Shown here in pieces: positions 6,943 to 15,888 of a stretch of DNA of 54,686 bases. A program made the translations under genes and the position numbers. The notes under the pieces are model-generated. The model saw nothing but the letters and a program-made list of their open reading frames with translations, searched no databases and was not told where the DNA came from. The stretch spans positions 1 to 54,686 of the IMG/VR virus record IMGVR_UViG_3300020469_000060. One strand, 5' to 3'. This DNA is from a virus. Numbering within the stretch: the stretch's first letter is position 1; every line of letters starts with the position of its first letter.

Positions 6943-8073
6943 TCAGGAGTTATTGCCGAGACCAAAGGATCCCAGGGTTTTCATATATGCTGCCATTGAA
7001 CCTGAATAGGATTCAGATCCTGCAGAATCAACACCCTCGGAAAGGGTTTCAGTCTTTGCTTGTGGAGCCTGAGTCTTGGAATTGAAATACGATTCCTTCA
7101 GCGTCTCCAGTTTTTCACGATAAGATGTCTCACTTTCAAACTCCACACTTTCGGCAAGTGAGGCAAGCTTTTCTTTCTGTGTGGAAGCTAGTCCCTCAGA
7201 AACGTTATCAAGAATACCATCAGCAACTGATTCGGCAAGTCTGCTATTCAGTGTGATGTTCTTCTCAATTTGCTCATTGAGTTTGGTCTCCATATCATCT
7301 AGTTTTTCTACCATGCTCTCAAGCACATCATATTTTTCTTCAGGGATTGATACATAATGTTCTTCAAAAAGATTCTTCATTCCAGCAAGGAATGATTCAG
7401 TCATTTCGGTCTTCAGACCGCTTTCGATGACAAGTGCGTTTTCTTCAAACCACTCATCAGCGACATACTCAAGATACGAATCAACACGCTCGGCCAGTAC
7501 TTCTTTCTCTTCTACGAGAGCAGCAACTAACTTTTCTTCGTATTGAACTTCGATTGCCTCTTTGATTTCAGTAACTTTAGCAGAAATTGCTGCTTCAAAA
7601 ATCGTCTTTGCTTTTGCTTTGAATTCTTCGGAAAGTTCTTCGCCACCGAGGAGAGCATTAACGTCTTCTTCGACGTTATACTCTTCAACTTCCGCAACTA
7701 CTTCTTCAGTAGCAACTTCTTCTTCAGAAACTACTTCATCAGTAGTAACTTCTTCTTCTTCGATGGTTTCTTCAGAGGAGAATTCTTCTTCTTCTTTCGT
7801 CATGGTCGGCGCAGCATCAGCTGCTTTAGCACCCTTATTAACCACATCCTTAACTTGCTTAAGGGTTCCGCCTGGAGTCTTCAGCTTTGCTGAATCGTCA
7901 TCGGTTTTGTAGTTTTCTGGGGTGGGTCCACCCAGATCTTCGACCGAACCCAGTTGGGTTCCGGGATCCGCCATAGTTGGCATTGGATCTCCAGCCTTCG
8001 CACCAGCGTTAACTGCAGTACGGGATTGCGGTGTCTTTACTTCCATTTCTTGTAATGATTTTCCACGAGACAT
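6943..8073 (-). CDS. 22: gp22 prohead core scaffolding protein
   Basis: A 376-aa, highly acidic, helix-rich protein with long Glu/Val runs (residues about 90-150, FSSEETIEEEEVTTDEVVSEEE) and predicted coiled coil through about 150-310. It fills the prohead as scaffold and is later degraded by the gp21 protease. It lies directly between protease and capsid genes, as in T4. It is longer than T4 gp22 (269 aa), mainly from an N-terminal segment (residues 1-90, rich in Gly, Pro and Lys) ahead of the acidic part. A GGAGAG element precedes the ATG, and a TATAAATA late motif lies 33-37 bases upstream. Confidence 0.92.
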   Translation of the reverse strand: MSRGKSLQEMEVKTPQSRTAVNAGAKAGDPMPTMADPGTQLGSVEDLGGPTPENYKTDDDSAKLKTPGGTLKQVKDVVNKGAKAADAAPTMTKEEEEFSSEETIEEEEVTTDEVVSEEEVATEEVVAEVEEYNVEEDVNALLGGEELSEEFKAKAKTIFEAAISAKVTEIKEAIEVQYEEKLVAALVEEKEVLAERVDSYLEYVADEWFEENALVIESGLKTEMTESFLAGMKNLFEEHYVSIPEEKYDVLESMVEKLDDMETKLNEQIEKNITLNSRLAESVADGILDNVSEGLASTQKEKLASLAESVEFESETSYREKLETLKESYFNSKTQAPQAKTETLSEGVDSAGSESYSGSMAAYMKTLGSFGLGNNS

Positions 8074-8106
8074 TTGAACTCTCCGATTACCTCTGATTTT
8101 AATCTA

Positions 8107-8118
8107 TATTTATTTATA
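8107..8118 (-). promoter_or_regulatory. late promoter of genes 22-23
   Basis: A perfect TATAAATA at 8111-8118 overlaps a second AATAAATA at 8107-8114, both on the minus strand, 33-37 bases before the gene 22 ATG. This is the last late motif before gene 23. Confidence 0.8.
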
Positions 8119-8121
8119 ATT

Positions 8122-8772
8122 TTATAAATTAGAAAGGAATTGATCAAATAAGAATAACTTATTCTCTTCTAATTGTTTGGTATCAACTAATGTATTAATT
8201 CTACGCTTAGTTTGCTCAGCATACTTTTCACGGAGAATACCACCTTCCCATACCCAGTCTTTACCTTCCATAATTCCTTCAACGAAAGCATCAGGAGCAG
8301 AAGGATCTGCTACAATATCTGCAGCAGTGGCAAGCATAAAATCTTCACCAACAATATTTACGCCTTCTCTTGATGGTCTTAGTGAACCAATACCACGCGA
8401 AGAAACGCCAAGTTTTACACCTTCACTAATAAGTGATTCTGCAATCTTACCCATAGGGGTAGAAAGGATTTTTGCCTTACCAATAAAGTTTGAACCGCTT
8501 TCTTTAAGAGAAACGATTTTATGCGAAACTCGATCGAGGTTTACTGTAGGACCATCGGGGTGACCCAATTCTCCAAGTGCTCTCCCAGAGTTGATGTTGC
8601 TTTCGTTATAACGAGCAACTTCTTTTCTAAGAGTTTCCATAGGATACATCCGACCATTACGGTTCTGAATGTTACCCTGAAGGAAAACACCTTCGATATA
8701 CAGGTTCTTTTTACCGTTGCGTTGTTCAACGATAAATTCTACCTGTTCGATTTCTTCTGTAATGAGTTTCAT
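8122..8772 (-). CDS. 21: gp21 prohead core protease
   Basis: A 216-aa serine protease (T4 gp21 is 212 aa) that cleaves gp22, gp23 and other core proteins during head maturation. The conserved catalytic region is visible: GELGHP with His71, and GVSSRG with the candidate nucleophile at Ser124/125. The opening EGVFLQGNIQNRNGRMYP is characteristic of the T4-like family. The ATG at 8772 follows the stop of the small upstream gene by 4 bases. No late motif lies in between, so it depends on the promoter at 9071-9078. Confidence 0.95.
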   Translation of the reverse strand: MKLITEEIEQVEFIVEQRNGKKNLYIEGVFLQGNIQNRNGRMYPMETLRKEVARYNESNINSGRALGELGHPDGPTVNLDRVSHKIVSLKESGSNFIGKAKILSTPMGKIAESLISEGVKLGVSSRGIGSLRPSREGVNIVGEDFMLATAADIVADPSAPDAFVEGIMEGKDWVWEGGILREKYAEQTKRRINTLVDTKQLEENKLFLFDQFLSNL

Positions 8773-8776
8773 TTCT

Positions 8777-9049
8777 TTAGTTGGTAAATCCTACTTGTGC
8801 TCCTTTTACTGCAGTGTTTGCAGCAAATACACAGTGACTAGGTTGTTTCTCCAAAATTTCTACGGTTCCTCTTGGCAGTGTAAATGAACCAACAACCGTA
8901 CCACTTTGTGTTTCAACAACGGTAACCAGATAATCGGCACCCGCAGCAGTATTAACTAAGCGAACAGCAGTTGCTGAAGCAAAACTAGTTGCTGCACCTG
9001 TCGTAGTTGGTAGTTGTGCTTCCGCAGCTTTAATCAGTGTCCTAGACAT
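8777..9049 (-). CDS. small hypothetical virion-region protein between gp67-like and gp21
   Basis: A 90-aa protein, Ala/Thr/Val rich with alternating short strands (AVRLVNTAAGADYLVTVVETQSG, GSFTLPRGTVEILEKQ). This pattern suggests a small beta-sandwich. T4 has core gene 68 at this place, but this protein is not acidic or helical like a core protein. A capsid-decorating or minor head protein is possible; no function is claimed. It has its own consensus late motif 21 bases upstream, which implies substantial late expression. Confidence 0.8.
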   Translation of the reverse strand: MSRTLIKAAEAQLPTTTGAATSFASATAVRLVNTAAGADYLVTVVETQSGTVVGSFTLPRGTVEILEKQPSHCVFAANTAVKGAQVGFTN

Positions 9050-9070
9050 TTTTATATGACTGTTATGTTT

Positions 9071-9078
9071 TATTTATA
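9071..9078 (-). promoter_or_regulatory. late promoter motif
   Basis: Perfect TATAAATA on the minus strand, 21 bases before the ATG at 9049 and just after the stop of the gp67-like gene. Confidence 0.8.
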
Positions 9079-9080
9079 AA

Positions 9081-9281
9081 TTACTCTTCTTCCTCAGTAG
9101 ATTTCCCAGTTTCCACCTCTGTTTCAATCGCTGCATCTGGTTCTCCAAAGGTAGAACCAGCAACTACTTGTCTATAAGCATCAACTCTTGCTGCAGTTTT
9201 TGCATAGAGTAAATCTTTGATGGTATCACTGATTTGGGAAGGAGATTCATCAGTAACCATCATATCTAGAAGTTCTTCCAT
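9081..9281 (-). CDS. 67: gp67-like prohead core protein
   Basis: A 66-aa protein with a helical N-terminal half (MEELLDMMVTDESPSQ..., IKDLLYAKTAARVDAYRQ) and a strongly acidic tail ending KSTEEEE. T4 gp67 has the same architecture (MEGLIEAIK... plus an Asp/Glu-rich tail) and the same place, directly after gene 20. Gp67 is a prohead core component cut by gp21. The sequence is too short for a firm homology call, so the symbol rests on synteny and composition. Confidence 0.7.
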   Translation of the reverse strand: MEELLDMMVTDESPSQISDTIKDLLYAKTAARVDAYRQVVAGSTFGEPDAAIETEVETGKSTEEEE

Positions 9282-9307
9282 TTATAATAAGTATGATATA
9301 CTACCAG

Positions 9308-9315
9308 TATTTATA
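9308..9315 (-). promoter_or_regulatory. late promoter motif of the gp67-like gene
   Basis: Perfect TATAAATA on the minus strand, 26 bases before the ATG at 9281; it abuts the gene 20 stop codon (9316-9318). Confidence 0.8.
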
Positions 9316-10995
9316 CTAAATCTCTCCACCATCTGGCATTTCTGGTGCTTCAGTCGAACTTCCGTCAATATCTGGTTCCATTGGTGCTGAAATATTCTGC
9401 CCAACGGCAGGATCTTTCTCTGCAAAAGGTAGTCCAGTTGAAGGGTCAATCGTTGCTGGGTCTGGAATAATTCCCTTCTTTATTTCCTCTGCAATAAGTT
9501 TATCCTGCTCAATAATTTCCATATCAGTTTGACGCAAGATTTGACGACGAACGTAATCTTGGGAATAATACTTACCAACATATGGTTCAGCAGTTTGCAT
9601 CAAATTCAATCTTTCATTCATCAACTCAGTTTCTTTGAGTTCTGAGAAATGATTATCATATAAGAAATCATACTGAATATGCTCACTCATTTTATTCCAG
9701 TCTTCTGGAGTGACAATGTTCTTCAAAAGAAGTTGAGTTTTGAGCATATCATTGAACATATTTGAGAATCTTTTTCTCAAACGTCCAACAAACTTAGTAA
9801 ACTTCAGTTCGTCTCTAAGAATTTCAGATGATCTACCAAGATTAAATCCACCTTCACCATCCATTCTAGATGGGGGAACATTGAGTGCTCTAAACAATTT
9901 CTTTTTAAAATACTCAATATCTGTAATTTCTCCTAGGTTTTGTCCACCAGGTAATGTAGAAATTTCTGTTCCTCTACCACCTTCACGACGAGGCAACCAG
10001 AAATCCTCAAGCATTGACATATACTTTTTATCGTCACGAACTTCACCAGTCTGTGCATCATACACAAGTTTGTTACGATATCTCTGCATAACATCACGCA
10101 GATATTGTTCTGCCTTAACCTTAGGCAAGTTACCAACATCAATATAGAAAATACGACGCTCAGGTGCTCTGCTTAAACGGTAGATGACCAAGGCATCCTC
10201 AATCATTCTTAACTGGTTGAGTGCCTTGATTGATTTGTGAAGATATGAAAGTGTGATTCCTTTATTTCTATCTACAAGACCAGAGGTGCAGTAAGTAATA
10301 GCATCTTTTGCTATCTTAATTCCTTGACTTCCTCCACTTTGGATTGCTGAAGTATTTCCTGCAGAATTTCCTGATTTGGGATTATAGATAAAGAACTCTT
10401 CAATCTCAGGAAAATCATACTCCATAGGATCTTTCAATCCTCTAAGTTGATTATTGAGAGTTTGTGTTTCTCCAGGTTTTTTCTTTTGCTGTCGGAGATA
10501 ACGCATTTTCATTGCGTCAATATATCTCAATTCTTTAATCCCTTCTTGGGGATTTTTCATATCGATAATTTTATGATAGTAAATACGACCATCAACATAC
10601 CAGTTTCTATAGATTTCATGAGACTTTTTATCAAAGTCTAAAAGATCTAAAATATGCTTAAATTCTTTTCTAATCTTTGTTTTAATACCATCACTAGCAT
10701 TAAGATTTGAGAGTTCAATCTCTACAGGACTATCATTAGTATCCGAAACAATTGCTTCGTTTACAATATCTTCAATTGCACTATCTACTTCAGGATGAAG
10801 AGACATTTCACGATATCGTTTGATTAAATCAAACTCACTTCTGAATACACCTTCAAGATCTACGTAGCTACCAAAAAAACCACTAGTCGCATAGTGATCA
10901 ACCGAATCCTCATTGTTAGGGGGAACGGGTGATACTGCACTTTGCGGTAGTGGTTCGGAATTCTCAATTGAGAATCCAAATAACTTTGACGACAT
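9316..10995 (-). CDS. 20: gp20 portal vertex protein
   Basis: A 559-aa portal (T4 gp20 is 524 aa); twelve copies form the DNA channel and initiate head assembly. Conserved stretches include YREMSLHPEVDSAIEDIVNEAI, YRLSRAPERRIFYIDVGNLPK and EYFKKKLFRALNVPPSRMDGE, which are the regions used as cyanophage g20 markers. The C-terminal roughly 60 residues are Pro/acidic and low in complexity. A CATAAATA late motif lies 28 bases upstream, inside the loop of a 15-bp hairpin that ends 10 bases before the ATG (11006-11044). Confidence 0.98.
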   Translation of the reverse strand: MSSKLFGFSIENSEPLPQSAVSPVPPNNEDSVDHYATSGFFGSYVDLEGVFRSEFDLIKRYREMSLHPEVDSAIEDIVNEAIVSDTNDSPVEIELSNLNASDGIKTKIRKEFKHILDLLDFDKKSHEIYRNWYVDGRIYYHKIIDMKNPQEGIKELRYIDAMKMRYLRQQKKKPGETQTLNNQLRGLKDPMEYDFPEIEEFFIYNPKSGNSAGNTSAIQSGGSQGIKIAKDAITYCTSGLVDRNKGITLSYLHKSIKALNQLRMIEDALVIYRLSRAPERRIFYIDVGNLPKVKAEQYLRDVMQRYRNKLVYDAQTGEVRDDKKYMSMLEDFWLPRREGGRGTEISTLPGGQNLGEITDIEYFKKKLFRALNVPPSRMDGEGGFNLGRSSEILRDELKFTKFVGRLRKRFSNMFNDMLKTQLLLKNIVTPEDWNKMSEHIQYDFLYDNHFSELKETELMNERLNLMQTAEPYVGKYYSQDYVRRQILRQTDMEIIEQDKLIAEEIKKGIIPDPATIDPSTGLPFAEKDPAVGQNISAPMEPDIDGSSTEAPEMPDGGEI

Positions 10996-11005
10996 AATGA
11001 TTTAT

Positions 11006-11044
11006 GGTTTAGTCCTTTCAATATATTTATGAAAGGACCAAACC
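11006..11044 (-). promoter_or_regulatory. long hairpin enclosing the gene 20 late promoter
   Basis: Two 15-base arms (11006-11020 and 11030-11044) pair completely on the minus strand with one G-U wobble, around a 9-base loop. CATAAATA spans 11024-11031, mostly in the loop. The stem ends 10 bases before the gene 20 ATG and has no T-tract, so it does not look like a terminator. RNA read through from gene 19 would fold; RNA started at the enclosed promoter would contain only one arm. Confidence 0.75.
11024..11031 (-). promoter_or_regulatory. late promoter motif of gene 20
   Basis: CATAAATA on the minus strand, 28 bases before the gp20 ATG, within the hairpin 11006-11044. Confidence 0.7.
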
Positions 11045-11057
11045 TAAGATATTGCGA

Positions 11058-11651
11058 TTATTCTTCGGGTTCTGATAATTGTCCTCTATTCCAAGAATTG
11101 ACTTGGAATTCTACAGTAAACTCTTCAATCTGATCACCATTGTCATAAGACAAGTCAATCTGAGAAACATTAGTTGGGAAAATATCAATAAAGTTATACT
11201 GTGCAAGTACAACATTATTGTTACCGGAATTGTCTTGACTTGACATTTCCTTACCCCTACCAAGTTGATAAACGGTAGCGTTGGACATATATGCTGCTGG
11301 TAGTGTAGCACCGATGTTATTGGCAAGTCTTGCCATATGCTCTACCCATGCTTCAAATGCATATCTGAGACCAAAGTTTTCATCGTTGATAACTGTTACA
11401 GTCCAGGTATCAACAGTTCTATCACCAGCAACTTTGAAGATGCGTCCTCTAAAAGGAACATCAATCTGTGCAATATTGGAAGCAGGAAGTGCTGCCGACT
11501 TACACATAAACTGGAACGTATCAGCATCCCATGCCGCTGCAATTGCATCGGGGAAAGTCGTTAATTCGACCTCAAACAGATTGGGGCGTGCGCCGCCACC
11601 AATCAGTCTGGATTTAAAAGCGGATAAGCTTTTGTTTGATCTTGTAGCCAT
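11058..11651 (-). CDS. 19: gp19 tail tube protein
   Basis: A 197-aa tube subunit (T4 gp19 is 163 aa). It stacks in rings inside the sheath and forms the DNA conduit. Family features are the N-terminal RLIGGGARPNLFEVELTTFP, the central FMCKSAALPASNIAQIDVPFRGR and FGLRYAFEAWVEHM, and the final strand IEEFTVEFQVNSWN. A strong AAAGGAG ribosome site and a CATAAATA late motif precede the ATG. It sits between sheath and portal genes as in T4. Confidence 0.96.
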   Translation of the reverse strand: MATRSNKSLSAFKSRLIGGGARPNLFEVELTTFPDAIAAAWDADTFQFMCKSAALPASNIAQIDVPFRGRIFKVAGDRTVDTWTVTVINDENFGLRYAFEAWVEHMARLANNIGATLPAAYMSNATVYQLGRGKEMSSQDNSGNNNVVLAQYNFIDIFPTNVSQIDLSYDNGDQIEEFTVEFQVNSWNRGQLSEPEE

Positions 11652-11671
11652 TGTTTTACTTCTCCTTTAGG

Positions 11672-11679
11672 TATTTATG
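11672..11679 (-). promoter_or_regulatory. late promoter motif of gene 19
   Basis: CATAAATA on the minus strand, 20 bases before the gp19 ATG, with AAAGGAG between motif and start. Confidence 0.75.
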
Positions 11680-11689
11680 TTATAGATTA

Positions 11690-13909
11690 TCAAACTCTAC
11701 CTGCTACTTCTTCAAAACTAATACCCGTGCGTGTAGCAACGAATGTTAGAGTGACGTAGTTAATAGACTTGGCAGGTTTCAGGTAGATATCTGCTCTAAA
11801 CTCATTGTTATCAATGATATCAGGAGTGTTGTTGGTTTCATCGCAAATAACGAGGAATCCAAAGAGACCTCTCTTCGCTTCAACATCACGGAGATAAGGT
11901 TCAACAATGTTTCTAAAGTTCGCTCTTGTTAACTCATCGTTGAGTTCAAAGAGTTGTGCGTTTGCTGCACTCTCAAGTGCTTGTTCAATAGTAAGGAACA
12001 AACGACGAACGTTAATTCTGTCAAATGCAGATGCATAGGACAACGCGGTCTTATCTCCGAAGAGATATGTTCCTGTTCCAGCCTGGGTTACAAAGGAGTT
12101 GATTCTGTTAGGATACAGTTTGTCTCTTTGTGCCTTGGATGGATTATATGCAAGTTTGATTGCATTATTCAATGTACCTCTTGCTTGTCCTGCAGGTGAG
12201 AACCATGGGAAAGCGACAATGTTTGTACGGGTCATCATACCAGCAACATCAGCGTTGCAAGGTACATATCGGAACTTGTTATTAAAGCGGTCGTACATAT
12301 ACTTATAACCACTATCAAATGCGGCATAAGATGACGAAGTTAATGGACTAAAATACTCAATCAGATTATCTGTCTGGGTTGTTGTGTTGGATTGACCAAC
12401 CAAATCTGCTCTATGAGGACCAATCAATGCCATACAATCTTTTCTTTCTTCTGCAAGAGAGATTAGATAGTTTGCTTTTGCTTGAGACTCTTCTTTAGAA
12501 GAAAGACCTGGACCCATGATTAGATAATCAACCTGGACTTCATCCTTATTCTGAAGATATGAATATGCAGTTTGAAGATCACCCAGTGTAGCAGTCATTC
12601 CGCCACTTGCACCGTAGTCTGCACCACCTTTCAGTGAGTAAGATACATTACCGATTGCGGAGAAAGTTACGCCTTGCGCTGCTTGTCCCCACGTTCCACT
12701 ACCTGTAGATACTGCTGTGAAAGAAGCAGATTTATCTCCAGTATAAGCACTGAAACCAGTTGCTCTTGGTTCTGTTCCGTGGAAAGCATCTACTGCTGCT
12801 GATGGACTCTTACCTGCATATACGTTAGCAGAGAAGTCAGCAACATAATCTTTATAGTAAATTTTCTGTGGAGAATTTACAGAAGAAATAGTATCAAGTG
12901 CCTTAGAAAGACCAATGTGCTTCTCAAGAATATTGCCTTGGATGCCAGTTACAAGACCTTTATCATCTACAACTACGACATGAATGCCGTCGCCATATCC
13001 TGCTCTTGTGGATGCAAAGTTATTTGCAATTGGTTTTGGTGCAATAGACTTCCAGAAAACTGTTGAATTAGTTAATCCAAGAGTTTGCTGATCATACCAG
13101 TCAACTGCACTAGTAACGAGAGTGTTTGTAATTGTTCCAACGCCAACACCTGAAGAGTTTGTAAACTCTAAATCAGCAGTTGTCTTGAACTCCCCATAAG
13201 CAGTTCCTTCTTGATAAGAAACTCTACTTTCAGTTGCTCCACCACCAACGGTGTGAACGCGAGAAACAATCTTAACGTCAAAACTACTTGCTCCGGTCGC
13301 AGATGTCGTAACGCCGGTAACAATACCTTTGAGGTATCCAGTAAATGTGCTTGTAGATCCTGAACCAGGAACGGTTACTCCATTAAGAGATGCAGTAACA
13401 CCAAGACCAATAGTAACTCCTGCGGTAGAAGGACTTGTGGTGTTGATTCCTATAACTTGATCTGCCAGGTCATCAATAACACAAACTTTAAGATCATTTG
13501 CCCATGTACCTGGGTTCTTAGCAGCCCAAGTAAAATCTGCTGCGCTGGTGTGGTTCTCCGAATAATCGTCGTAGTTGTCTACATTGAGGCTAGTAGTATT
13601 AGCAATACCAACACCTGCGTTAGCATTGTTTAAATTACTGCCACCTGCTCTTACAACTTTAAGAACGCCGCCATACGAAAGGTAGGAAGAAGCAGACATC
13701 CAATACTCATATTGAGCATCATTGTTGGATGGTTTACCGAATACATCGATAAGTGCTTGCTCACTATCAACTTGAATACACTCATTTACAGGACCGATCG
13801 CGAAAGGACCCGCAATTGCTCCAATATTATCTAAAACATTATCAACTCTACCCTTGGTTAAGTCAACTTCTCTGACGAGTACGCCTGGAGATAATTGAGG
13901 AGTCGCCAT
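11690..13909 (-). CDS. 18: gp18 contractile tail sheath protein
   Basis: A 739-aa sheath subunit (T4 gp18 is 659 aa) that contracts to drive the tube into the host. The N-terminus QLSPGVLVREVDLTKG and the C-terminal block (GTYLFGDKTALSYASAFDRINVRRLFLTIEQAL, then YVTLTFVATRTGISFEEVAG) are classic for myovirus sheaths; the C-terminal domain builds the inner polymer. The middle, about residues 150-430, is Gly/Thr/Ser-rich and variable, consistent with surface-exposed insertions. GGAG precedes the ATG, and an AATAAATA late motif lies 33 bases upstream. Confidence 0.97.
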   Translation of the reverse strand: MATPQLSPGVLVREVDLTKGRVDNVLDNIGAIAGPFAIGPVNECIQVDSEQALIDVFGKPSNNDAQYEYWMSASSYLSYGGVLKVVRAGGSNLNNANAGVGIANTTSLNVDNYDDYSENHTSAADFTWAAKNPGTWANDLKVCVIDDLADQVIGINTTSPSTAGVTIGLGVTASLNGVTVPGSGSTSTFTGYLKGIVTGVTTSATGASSFDVKIVSRVHTVGGGATESRVSYQEGTAYGEFKTTADLEFTNSSGVGVGTITNTLVTSAVDWYDQQTLGLTNSTVFWKSIAPKPIANNFASTRAGYGDGIHVVVVDDKGLVTGIQGNILEKHIGLSKALDTISSVNSPQKIYYKDYVADFSANVYAGKSPSAAVDAFHGTEPRATGFSAYTGDKSASFTAVSTGSGTWGQAAQGVTFSAIGNVSYSLKGGADYGASGGMTATLGDLQTAYSYLQNKDEVQVDYLIMGPGLSSKEESQAKANYLISLAEERKDCMALIGPHRADLVGQSNTTTQTDNLIEYFSPLTSSSYAAFDSGYKYMYDRFNNKFRYVPCNADVAGMMTRTNIVAFPWFSPAGQARGTLNNAIKLAYNPSKAQRDKLYPNRINSFVTQAGTGTYLFGDKTALSYASAFDRINVRRLFLTIEQALESAANAQLFELNDELTRANFRNIVEPYLRDVEAKRGLFGFLVICDETNNTPDIIDNNEFRADIYLKPAKSINYVTLTFVATRTGISFEEVAGRV

Positions 13910-13942
13910 TTTTTTCTCCGTAAATCTCAGTTTATCTGAAAA

Positions 13943-13950
13943 TATTTATT
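13943..13950 (-). promoter_or_regulatory. late promoter motif of gene 18
   Basis: AATAAATA on the minus strand, 33 bases before the gp18 ATG. Confidence 0.7.
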
Positions 13951-13986
13951 AAAAAGTATATCTTCAGTGGGGAAACGTGGCGTGAA

Positions 13987-14226
13987 CTACCAGTCTGGAT
14001 AAACGTCTTTAATTCTAGAAACCGGGTTATACTTATCTTTTCTATTATCAGTAATTCTCTTTATAGTACATTCTTTACATTCATAAGAATATGAAGATGC
14101 TACTGGTCCTCTATTTTTTCTTGTCCTGTAAAATCCTTCTACTAAATTTTTTGTTTCTCCGCAAATTCTACATTTCCTATCATTGAGAAGCAAATGTCCT
14201 AATTTTATCTGCTTATCAAATTCCAT
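13987..14226 (-). CDS. small four-cysteine (zinc-ribbon-like) protein between genes 17 and 18
   Basis: A 79-aa protein. Two Cys pairs, CRIC near residue 19 and CKEC near 51, with a basic stretch between (YRTRKNRGP), suggest a zinc-binding fold like the small HNH- or recombinase-endonuclease-related proteins. The His/Asn of a true HNH nuclease is not evident, so nuclease activity is not claimed. The ATG at 14226 overlaps the gp17 stop as TGATG and is preceded by GGAG. A GTG 12 bases further upstream is a weaker alternative start. DNA binding near packaging is a guess from position. Confidence 0.72.
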   Translation of the reverse strand: MEFDKQIKLGHLLLNDRKCRICGETKNLVEGFYRTRKNRGPVASSYSYECKECTIKRITDNRKDKYNPVSRIKDVYPDW

Positions 14227-15881
14227 CAGTATCTCCACATATAATCCATACCACCAGCAGTGTCTCCATATTCATCTGCCTTAAACCATCTATCACCATC
14301 ACCATCAGTAAAACTATCGTCTCCCATACCATCATCCATAAATCCAAATGGTGCCATATCCTGTTCTATTTGATTTTTTTGTTCTTCATATAATCTCTTA
14401 CGAATATCTTGGTCAGTTAGTTCTTTAAAGTAATCTTGTGCTACCAACCAGGCATAGATAACCAAACACATTGCAAGGTCATCATTACAACCTTCCTCTG
14501 CTTCAAATGAATTATGTTTTGAAATAAAGGTTGTCAGTTCTGAAATAATCTCATAATCATTAAAAATAAGTTTATCTTCTTCAATCAAAGTTTTAAGATT
14601 TAATGACCCAACTTTCTTCACAGTCTTGGACATCTTCACACCCAACTGAGTTTTTTTACCAGAAAATCCTTGCCCTACAATTTGCCCTGCTCTGCCTCTC
14701 ATAGAACACATAAGTAAGTTTTGATACTCAAGATCATATTGTAAGATAGACGCTACCTGGTCTCCAATATCGTTGACCTCACAAAGTATAAATGCGCTAT
14801 TATAGTTTTTTGCTACCTCATAAATTATATTTGGAAATAGCATAGGTTTGATATCGTTATTTCTATACTTTGCTACAATCCTATGAGGAAACTCTGTGAT
14901 GTCAACACATACAAATGCAGAGTAGTCTGCTCCAACTCCTCTAGCAACGTCAACCGTCATTATATAATCGTGATTCTCTTTTGGTGGTTCGTATATGTCT
15001 AATCCAGCATTTTGTTTAATTGGAGACTCATATACCATACTCCTTAATTTACTAGGAGCAATTAAAGTATCAACAGAACCTAAAAACTCACATTCAAACT
15101 CAACCTTGAACTGTTGTTCTGAAGTGTTAGCAATAGTTTGTTCTTTCCAAGCAGAATCTCTACCAGGTACTTCCGACCAGTGAACATCTGTAGGAACATA
15201 TTCATTCTTCTTTTTCTCCGCATCATGCCACATACGGTAGAAGTGATTCATACCGTGAGGAGTTGAAACAATAATTACCTTGGTGCTTTTACCAGAAGTA
15301 ATAGTAGGATAAACAGAGGCAAAGAACGAGTCAGCAATATGGTTTGGGACGAACGCGAACTCGTCGAGAAAGAGGATGTTAAATGACATACCTCGGACAG
15401 CACTTGCAGACGTAGATGATGCCAATATTTTACTACCATTTTCTAACTCCAATGAACCTCTATTCCAAGCTATAATACCCTGCTGCATCCATTTTGGTAA
15501 GTTCTCGTATGCAGTTTGTAACCTTCCTAAAAGTTCTCTAGCAGTTGCTGCTTTGTTTGCTAGGATACCAATATTAACACTGTCATTAAATACTGCATAA
15601 TGCAGCAAAAAAGATACCACAGTAGTAGACTTACCAGTCTGTCGTGGCATCTTACAGATATTAAATCTACTATTATGGAAGTTGTTAATTAACTTCTCTT
15701 GAAAATCATAAGGTAAGAACGGTTGAAGACCCGCATCCAAGGTCACAATTTTTACATACTTTTTAGTAAAATAGACTGGATCTTGTTTACATTTAATAAA
15801 TTCTTGAACTTGTTCAGGGGTAAACTCAATGGGAGTATTTGCCTTCTTTAGAAGGGGATTACCAAGATATACGTCACTCAT
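14226..15881 (-). CDS. 17: gp17 terminase large subunit
   Basis: A 551-aa packaging motor ATPase and headful nuclease (T4 gp17 is 610 aa). Walker A PRQTGKST is at residues 79-86 and Walker B ILFLDE ends at D173-E174. The three acidic residues of the RNase-H-like nuclease are visible: D311 in MTVDVARG, E368 in LCEVND and D467/D468 in GCNDDLA. They correspond to T4 D401, E458 and D542. The ATG at 15881 follows the upstream gene by 7 bases. No late motif directly precedes it. Confidence 0.98.
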   Translation of the reverse strand: MSDVYLGNPLLKKANTPIEFTPEQVQEFIKCKQDPVYFTKKYVKIVTLDAGLQPFLPYDFQEKLINNFHNSRFNICKMPRQTGKSTTVVSFLLHYAVFNDSVNIGILANKAATARELLGRLQTAYENLPKWMQQGIIAWNRGSLELENGSKILASSTSASAVRGMSFNILFLDEFAFVPNHIADSFFASVYPTITSGKSTKVIIVSTPHGMNHFYRMWHDAEKKKNEYVPTDVHWSEVPGRDSAWKEQTIANTSEQQFKVEFECEFLGSVDTLIAPSKLRSMVYESPIKQNAGLDIYEPPKENHDYIMTVDVARGVGADYSAFVCVDITEFPHRIVAKYRNNDIKPMLFPNIIYEVAKNYNSAFILCEVNDIGDQVASILQYDLEYQNLLMCSMRGRAGQIVGQGFSGKKTQLGVKMSKTVKKVGSLNLKTLIEEDKLIFNDYEIISELTTFISKHNSFEAEEGCNDDLAMCLVIYAWLVAQDYFKELTDQDIRKRLYEEQKNQIEQDMAPFGFMDDGMGDDSFTDGDGDRWFKADEYGDTAGGMDYMWRY

Positions 15882-15888
15882 AAATTAA

